This document shows, one piece after another, positions 58,735 through 64,000 of a stretch of 64,000 nucleotides of DNA (its first letter is position 1; each line of letters begins with the position of its first letter). Both the position numbers and the translations under genes were made by a program. This DNA comes from Chlamydia serpentis (lineage in GTDB: Bacteria > Chlamydiota > Chlamydiia > Chlamydiales > Chlamydiaceae): assembly GCF_900239945.1 (NCBI RefSeq), contig NZ_LT993738.1, positions 1-64,000 on the forward strand. Direction: 5' to 3'. The notes under the pieces were generated by a model. It made no database searches, was not told the origin of the DNA, and saw only the letters and a list, made by a program, of their open reading frames with translations.

Positions 58735-60471
58735 ATGGCAAATCCTACACAATCAAGACCACCGAGTCCCAGCGTGAGTATAGAAGAAATTGAGCTAACA
58801 GAAAGCCAGCCACCGAGCTCTAATATTGAGACTCCCTCTGAACCTCCTCCGCCCTATTCGACTGCTGAGGAGGTTTCTCTTTTTATTGAAGGAGGCGATA
58901 GAAATAATGAAAGACTTCTAAGATCTTCAGAAGTTTACGACTGTGTGTGTACAGCCAGCGACGAAGATTTTAATTTTGAAGATTCTGAAGTTAAGATTAT
59001 GTATATTAATAGTAGTCATTTAACACGTTGCGAAGCTGTTACGGAAGCTATGCATATCAGTAGCTTGCGTGGAGAACCTGTTAGGCTAATATATAATGAT
59101 GGACGGAATGCAAGATCGTGTCCCTTAAGTATTCGGCCTCATTTCCCATCTATTCACGACTATATTCCTGGAGGAATTTTATCTCGGTGGAATGAATTTT
59201 TCACCTCTCCTTCAAATCAAAATAGAGAGTATATCGTTTTTTTCTCTGGTAATGGAGGTCTATGTCTTCAAGTAGCATTAGATAATTCTATATACTCGGA
59301 ACGTATTCTTTGTGTTGGTATTGGAGCTAGTTATTATATTCAAGGGTCTCATCGCGTTCATCACTACCGTGTCATAGGAGATTGGTTATCGCTTCTACAT
59401 TCTAGGTTAGCTCAACCAGGAAGTATCACGACAATTCCCTATGCAGATTCTGCTGAGGGGATTTTTAACCCTTCAGTACGTTGTCCTTCATATCAGAGCG
59501 TCTTGCTTTTTGGAGAACAGTGTTTAATGACGAGTCAGGAACACGGGATCTTAGAGAACCCTATTCCTCCAATCTCTCGATCTCGTGCTCCAGAAATATC
59601 TTTATTGATAGATTTAGATTCGAATTCTGGTGCAATGGCTCGGCTTGTTGCATGGATGAATGAAGGAGATTCCTCAGCTGTTCTCGAGTTTAACCCTCAA
59701 CCAAATAACTGCCGTGATGTTGCGTTAACCGCATTATATGCAACAACAAGGATTTCCAGTTTACTTCAAGAGGTTTTAATCCTTTCAGTGACTTATTCCC
59801 CTGATGTTTTCGTATCCTACGCTATTGTCACGGGATACTCTATAATGACCCTACGCTATTTCATATTGTTATTGACAAATCGTCCAGGTTGCCGTAGGCG
59901 TTGTCGTGCTGTCAGACTGGGATTTTTAGCACTGCAACCTTTAGGATTTTTATCTGTATTGCTTGATCATATTAATGTAGCGCGTAGGGTTAATCGCCAG
60001 CCAGCTATAGTGTCAGGAATATTCTGTGTTGCTACCCTTATAACAGGAAGTGTCGTTTACATAGACATCACACGTATGTTTTTCACACAATTGCGTTCGC
60101 GCGTTCAGGCTTTAGTTCTCAGAAGATTAACAGGAAGAGGTCTTCCTTTAGGGAGAATTCGTGTAAATCAGATGAGCACTATAAGATTTGCTGAAAATGC
60201 ATTATTTACAGCTCACAGTGGATTATTCATACCTTTGACATTAGGTGTTTTTAGCCAAATGCTCATTAACTTTCCAAGGATCGTGATGCGTTCAAATCAT
60301 AATGTAGTCTATGATTTAAATCAGACCGCGAATGAAGCATGGAACTCAGGAGATATAATGGCTGTAGGACAGACCTTCCACTTTTTGCTATGCATGCTCC
60401 TATTGTTTATAAATACCTTTTTCTTTGTGAGTTCAGTGCGAAGACATTTAAATCGTAGGTCGCCTCGCTAA
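58735..60471 (+). CDS. DUF687-like membrane protein with PPPY motif
   Basis: 578 residues. Residues 1-45 are Pro/Ser/Glu-rich and include PPPPY (PPPY at 38-41), a WW-domain ligand type in eukaryotes. Residues ~90-250 fit the DUF687 pattern (MYINSSHLTRCEAVTEAMHI, IYNDGRNARSC, GILSRWNEFFTSPSNQNREY, VFFSGNGGLCLQVAL, ERILCVGIGASYYIQG), which looks like an alpha/beta-hydrolase with the usual nucleophile elbow HSQGA replaced by SGNGG, so probably inactive. The C-terminal half has four or five hydrophobic helices. Strong Shine-Dalgarno AAGGAG. Family assignment is from memory. Confidence 0.72.
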   Translation: MANPTQSRPPSPSVSIEEIELTESQPPSSNIETPSEPPPPYSTAEEVSLFIEGGDRNNERLLRSSEVYDCVCTASDEDFNFEDSEVKIMYINSSHLTRCEAVTEAMHISSLRGEPVRLIYNDGRNARSCPLSIRPHFPSIHDYIPGGILSRWNEFFTSPSNQNREYIVFFSGNGGLCLQVALDNSIYSERILCVGIGASYYIQGSHRVHHYRVIGDWLSLLHSRLAQPGSITTIPYADSAEGIFNPSVRCPSYQSVLLFGEQCLMTSQEHGILENPIPPISRSRAPEISLLIDLDSNSGAMARLVAWMNEGDSSAVLEFNPQPNNCRDVALTALYATTRISSLLQEVLILSVTYSPDVFVSYAIVTGYSIMTLRYFILLLTNRPGCRRRCRAVRLGFLALQPLGFLSVLLDHINVARRVNRQPAIVSGIFCVATLITGSVVYIDITRMFFTQLRSRVQALVLRRLTGRGLPLGRIRVNQMSTIRFAENALFTAHSGLFIPLTLGVFSQMLINFPRIVMRSNHNVVYDLNQTANEAWNSGDIMAVGQTFHFLLCMLLLFINTFFFVSSVRRHLNRRSPR

Positions 60472-60846
60472 GAAGGTTCAGGAACCTTGCCCTTTAGATT
60501 TTCAAAGAGAACAAGAAATTATACTAAGATGATTTTTACACATCGTATTTTTTTAAGTTTTTAATGGCAAACCCCTAAAGGGCTTTCTAAGCATTCATTC
60601 CTAATAACTCAGTACTTAAATTCATTTGTAGAACAGAATAACATATCAAATTTAGCGCTGTTGAGATTCCTAATATGGTGAGTATCTATAGAAATTGTGT
60701 CGGATATTTTTTAACCAGAATAACATATAAAATATCAAATTATTTTTACTTTGAATTATTTTTCTAATAAATAAAATTATTAGCTTTTTTAAAGGCTTAA
60801 TTTCTATAATTAAAGAACTTTATTTTATATTTTATAAAGGTGCTTT
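60472..60846. other. AT-rich gap with short direct repeat
   Basis: A weak hairpin just after the stop (AAGGTT/AACCTT, 60473-60488), a 13-base direct repeat CAGAATAACATAT (60634-60646 and 60716-60728), and a TATAAT at 60805-60810 that could be a -10 for the next gene. No coding frame. Confidence 0.5.
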
Positions 60847-61944
60847 GTGTCTTCAGAGCGAATAGTAAGTCATTCTCAAATCCCTGCTCAGAGAGAGCAA
60901 GAAATCTTAATCAGCAAATCTTCTCAAAAATTTCAACTGTGTAGAGTTTTATCTATAATCGTAGCTGTACTAACTTTTATTGGTGGTGGGGTACTGCTAG
61001 GTTTAACAGGAGCCGCTGTTTTACCTTTGCTTCCCTATCTAATTTTGGCTGTTATTTTAACTATTGTCTCTGCCTGTTTGCTAGTAACAGTTCTTTATTC
61101 TAAGAGAATAAAAAAAGTAGTTGGAACCGGCGGTGTGGAGTCAAAGCACAAAGAAGTGACCAGGTGGTTTCAAGAAAGAAAGCGTGTAGACATGGAGGAT
61201 CCTAGTAAATCGGACAAAAATAATGCGCTATCTGCATTTAACAAGAGCCTTCATTTTGTACGTAACAGTCCTACATTAACAGATGTTTATAAGAATTCCC
61301 AAGATATTTTCCTATTTAAGAATTGGAGCGGTTCTAATTTTAGTGATGTTGGTCAGAAAGAAGAAAAATTAATACGGGATATCGTCGGCTGCTATTTATT
61401 AATGGAGACAACTACCCCAAAGTTGCCACAACTTACAAAAGAACTTACTAATTTATTAAACGATTTTCTATTTTCAACTCTTCCTACTCAATTGAGCCGA
61501 TCTCTATTCGGGGATGTGACTAAGGAACTAGGGTTGAAAATACTCTCGTTAAATGTAAAAAATCGAGCGACTCATTTTCTTGCTTATACAAAAACTTATG
61601 ACGGATTTTTCACAGTATTTAGAGCAGGGGCTCAAACAATATTAAAAAAATATTCAGAGCTGCGACGTACTAATGATAAACAATTATTTTTTACTCCAGG
61701 ACATTCATGCTACTATGCTCGATTAGCCTTTAATGCAACTATTGAACTTTATCACAGTTTGTTTAATATTAAACAGCTTCGTGAAATTTATGCTAATAAG
61801 GATAAAGACCCTGCCTGTCAACAACCGGCACTTAACCCTATTTATGATTTACTAATAACAACAGATAACGGTGAGTCTTTTCTTAAAGACCATCAAGTTA
61901 GGAAATACGGGGGTAGAAGCTTAGAAGACCACTTTTATGCATAA
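60847..61944 (+). CDS. Inc-like protein of unknown function
   Basis: 365 residues from a GTG start, with AAAGG upstream. Two hydrophobic segments at about 33-58 and 60-86 (ALTFIGGGVLLGL-type and PYLILAVILTIVSACLLVTVL) separated by a tight loop, again the inclusion-membrane bilobed pattern. The C-terminal ~270 residues are soluble and helix-rich (KLPQLTKELTNLLNDFLFST, HSCYYARLAFNATIELYHSL), no motif recognised. Predicted host-facing. Confidence 0.78.
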   Translation: MSSERIVSHSQIPAQREQEILISKSSQKFQLCRVLSIIVAVLTFIGGGVLLGLTGAAVLPLLPYLILAVILTIVSACLLVTVLYSKRIKKVVGTGGVESKHKEVTRWFQERKRVDMEDPSKSDKNNALSAFNKSLHFVRNSPTLTDVYKNSQDIFLFKNWSGSNFSDVGQKEEKLIRDIVGCYLLMETTTPKLPQLTKELTNLLNDFLFSTLPTQLSRSLFGDVTKELGLKILSLNVKNRATHFLAYTKTYDGFFTVFRAGAQTILKKYSELRRTNDKQLFFTPGHSCYYARLAFNATIELYHSLFNIKQLREIYANKDKDPACQQPALNPIYDLLITTDNGESFLKDHQVRKYGGRSLEDHFYA

Positions 61945-62263
61945 CTCTATTTTTTCTATTAGAGCTTCTCGTTTTTTACTTAGTATTCATGTCCTGGCCT
62001 CTACGTTTTCTTTTAAAAAAACAATAACTATTAGAATATCAAATAAGCATAAAATTACTCTTTAGTTTTTCAAGATTAAAGAATTTTTTGATATTTCCTA
62101 AGGTTGCATTCTAAATTGTAGAAGTAGCGATAAAGATAATTTTCTTACCGAAGATAAAAAAATTTTGTATTGCAATTCTGAGTTTTCATACAAAACGTCG
62201 AATAAAAAATTGGGACTACAAGTAGGTCTAAGATTATAAGAATACTTGCAGCCCTCAGCATGT
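61945..62263. other. Convergent gap
   Basis: 319 AT-rich bases between convergent genes. No gene and only weak hairpins seen. Confidence 0.5.
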
Positions 62264-62827
62264 TTATTTTTTTAATAGCATGAGAGTTTGCTTAACATCT
62301 TGCTCTCGTTGAAAAGCTCGTTCTTGACTTGCTTTTTCTTTCTCCCAGCTTAAAATAGATTTTTTAAATTCCAAATCTTTATCTCGAAGTTCTAATTCTC
62401 GATTTTTCAATTCTAATTCTCGATTGCGAATTTCAAATTCGCGGTTAAAACAGTCTATAATCTGAGAAATTTGTGAAGACTGAGACATCTTAGAAATATC
62501 ATTCAACCTTTCAAGCATAGTGTTTAAAAAGTTAAGAACGTATTCTTGAGGGTTATCCTCAGATGCCATACCCTCATCGAAAATAAGATCTTTTTCCTGA
62601 ACCTGATTGAGATTTTCTTCTTGATTACAAACTGTCTGTAATTCCTTACGAATTTCTTTTCCTTCTTCTATTAAGGTTTCTAGTAATCCATTCAACTCTG
62701 CGATTAAATGTTCAGAGTTTTGCTCGTTACTCTCTGGAGAACACACAGTTTCATTACACACGCCTTGTATAGAAATTGAGAAACTACAAAAGGAAAATAA
62801 ACTATATATAAAAATTTTCTTAATCAT
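62264..62827 (-). CDS. Secreted coiled-coil protein with heptad repeats
   Basis: 187 residues. A signal peptide (MIKKIFIYSLFSFCSFSISI, cleavage near QGVCN) is followed by an acidic helical region. Residues ~120-150 are made of near-identical seven-residue units (EFEIRNR, ELELKNR, ELELRDK, DLEFKKS), a regular coiled coil. No family recognised. Expected in the periplasm or outside. Gene is leftward, convergent with the Inc-like gene. Confidence 0.72.
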   Translation of the reverse strand: MIKKIFIYSLFSFCSFSISIQGVCNETVCSPESNEQNSEHLIAELNGLLETLIEEGKEIRKELQTVCNQEENLNQVQEKDLIFDEGMASEDNPQEYVLNFLNTMLERLNDISKMSQSSQISQIIDCFNREFEIRNRELELKNRELELRDKDLEFKKSILSWEKEKASQERAFQREQDVKQTLMLLKK

Positions 62828-63825
62828 AAAAACTCTAAAGGAATTAATTTAATAAAATAGGATTTAAAAGTATTATAGGAATAAAAATTCAAAACACCAA
62901 ATAAATTTGCAGGAAGGAGAAAATAATTGTTAATTATATTTTTTGATTGCTTAAAACATTTTTATTGAATGTTTTATATAGGATTTAATTAACTTGTTGA
63001 GTCTAACGTTGTTTAAATTTTTTAATTTATTAGTATTTTAATATAAATTGCCTTACTTACTTTTAATTCTATAATACGCTTTAATGTGGTCAAGGATTGG
63101 CAAGTTGTGTTAAGGGAGAAAACATTATAAAAACCTCTTAATCGATAAATAATCAGGCTTACAAGGTATACCTGCGTCCCTGATCCTGACAAAAGTATGT
63201 TGGATATATTAGATAGAATAAGGAGCAAAGGCAAGCTTTTAGCTAGATACTTGTAAAATGAAAAAGATCCCTAGTAGTAATTGAAAAAGTACATTCGGTA
63301 TTCTTTTTTAGAACTAATGAGGTTGGCATTAACGAGGGAAAGGACTGCACAGAAAGTGTTCCTCGATTATGTGTTTCTCTGTATAGATTTCTTCTATCGA
63401 AGAGGAGTACGATATCTAGCTGCCCACAACCGCATTAAATATGCTGGCTTGCAAAGTAGATAAAAAAACCTATACGACAGGTTATAGGGTTCATAACTTT
63501 ATCGAACAGGTCAGAATAATAAATTGTATAGATCTTCCTAATGATGACTTGTTATCCTTAGGATGCTATAGGAATTTTTTAAAAAATTGCTTTTGGATAT
63601 CGCTATCGATGATGTTTTTGGAAGACGGTTTGAATGCAAATCTCTAAAAAATCGTGAGATATCCATTAGGTTGTTTTATATCAAGAATCCTCAGTTTGCT
63701 TTTCGTTTAATGATATTGTTTTTTATATTGAAGTTTCTTTTATTTTTAAAATAAATATTTTCATTTATTATAATTAATTAATTTAGATATCCTAAGTTGT
63801 ACTTAATCTAGACTCGAGGAGAAAT
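62828..63825. other. One kb of mostly noncoding, possibly decayed sequence
   Basis: About 1 kb without a full gene. Small open frames occur on both strands. Those on the plus strand from 63281 may be remnants, listed separately. AT-rich with poly-T/A tracts. Confidence 0.45.
63281..63754 (+). pseudogene. Possible frameshifted gene remnant
   Basis: Three consecutive open segments switch frame. 63281-63463 (LELMRLALTRERTAQKVFLD...) and 63572-63754 are in the same frame, the latter reading EFFKKLLLDIAIDDVFGRRF then ...NREISIRLFYIKNPQFAFRL and a hydrophobic end; 63441-63647 lies in another frame. The last switch is at a T6A6 tract (63575-63586). Composition of the last segment is protein-like. 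No homologue is recognised; chance is still possible. Confidence 0.3.
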
Positions 63826-63945
63826 ATGTTTGAAAAAGCTTTTAAAATCACTTGTGGGATATGTGCAGGTATTATGGTCTCTAACTTAATCTTAGGTCTC
63901 TTTCTTGGGTTGATCGGTCTGATTGTCTGTTTAGTGCGCAGTTGA
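63826..63945 (+). CDS. 39-residue single-pass membrane peptide
   Basis: MFEKAFKITCGICAGIMVSN followed by LILGLFLGLIGLIVCLVRS, one long hydrophobic helix flanked by charged ends. A GAGGAG Shine-Dalgarno at 63816-63821 sits 4 bases before the ATG, stronger than at most genes here. It is too short for ordinary gene finding; I believe it is real because of the ribosome-binding site. Function unknown; toxin-like, Inc-like or regulatory peptide are all possible. Confidence 0.55.
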   Translation: MFEKAFKITCGICAGIMVSNLILGLFLGLIGLIVCLVRS

Positions 63946-64000
63946 AAAATAAAGGTTGCTCAGGTCATATAAGTAATCATGACGAAAGTCTTATAAAAAT

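Noticed and set aside
60634-60728. 13-base direct repeat as an attachment site or CRISPR seed
   Set aside because: Only two copies in AT-rich DNA with no integrase or cas gene; likely chance or minor duplication.
63022-63234. 70-codon leftward frame near the end
   Set aside because: AT-rich, no ribosome-binding site and no coherent domain; the stretch looks noncoding.

Overview
The window is chlamydial chromosome and most resembles the start of a Chlamydia (Chlamydophila) pneumoniae genome. The reasons are a DUF378 gene next to gatCAB, intact polymorphic membrane protein (Pmp) autotransporter genes directly after gatB, many inclusion-membrane (Inc)-like proteins with paired hydrophobic segments, low GC, and gene order matching the C. 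trachomatis CT351-CT334 and CT299-CT289 blocks as I remember them. The species call rests on remembered gene order, not on a search.

Layout. 1-3.9 kb: a small Cys/His-tailed membrane protein, then gatC-gatA-gatB (tRNA-dependent Asn/Gln amidation), closed by a strong terminator. 4.1-15.8 kb: accessory surface island with one Pmp, one long coiled-coil Inc-like protein and two tandem Pmps. 16.2-27.7 kb: eight genes on the minus strand, read lon, Inc-like, RNase Z, xerC, YbiT-type ABC-F ATPase, maf, HEAT-repeat protein, LptD-like barrel. 28.0-28.8 kb: a DUF648-like membrane protein. 29.3-33.6 kb: tsaB, rpsU (58 codons), dnaJ and a fused pyruvate dehydrogenase E1 alpha-beta gene on the plus strand. 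33.7-36.5 kb: an Inc-like protein with a possible macro domain, and comEC, on the minus strand. 36.5-39.3 kb: a SUKH-like protein, then ptsH and ptsI. 39.4-41.1 kb: dnaX and ybaB (minus). 41.6-43.7 kb: a PgpH-type 7TM-HD phosphodiesterase. 43.9-45.4 kb: two diverged tandem paralogues of a small membrane protein. 45.8-48.5 kb: overlapping rnc-radA-hemC. 48.7-54.6 kb: CT296-like gene, phosphohexomutase, superoxide dismutase, accD, dut and two ptsN-like genes. 54.7-64 kb: accessory end with a basic single-TM protein, two Inc-like proteins, a DUF687-like protein with a PPPY motif, a secreted coiled-coil protein, a possible decayed locus and a 39-residue membrane peptide gene.

How it fits together. 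Housekeeping genes (amidotransferase, proteolysis, replication clamp loading, RNA processing, phosphotransfer regulation) alternate with host-interaction genes. HPr, enzyme I and two EIIA-Ntr-like proteins are present with no sugar permease in view, which suggests a regulatory phosphorelay. The PgpH-like protein points to cyclic-di-AMP turnover. I found no tRNA, rRNA, CRISPR array, transposase or phage gene.

Most worth checking: the macro-like domain in the Inc-like protein at 33.7 kb, HemC apparently lacking its cofactor domain, the SUKH-like protein beside comEC, the tandem small membrane paralogues with a shared C-x4-C signature, the DUF687-like protein with a degenerate nucleophile elbow and PPPY motif, and the unannotatable 62.8-63.95 kb end.
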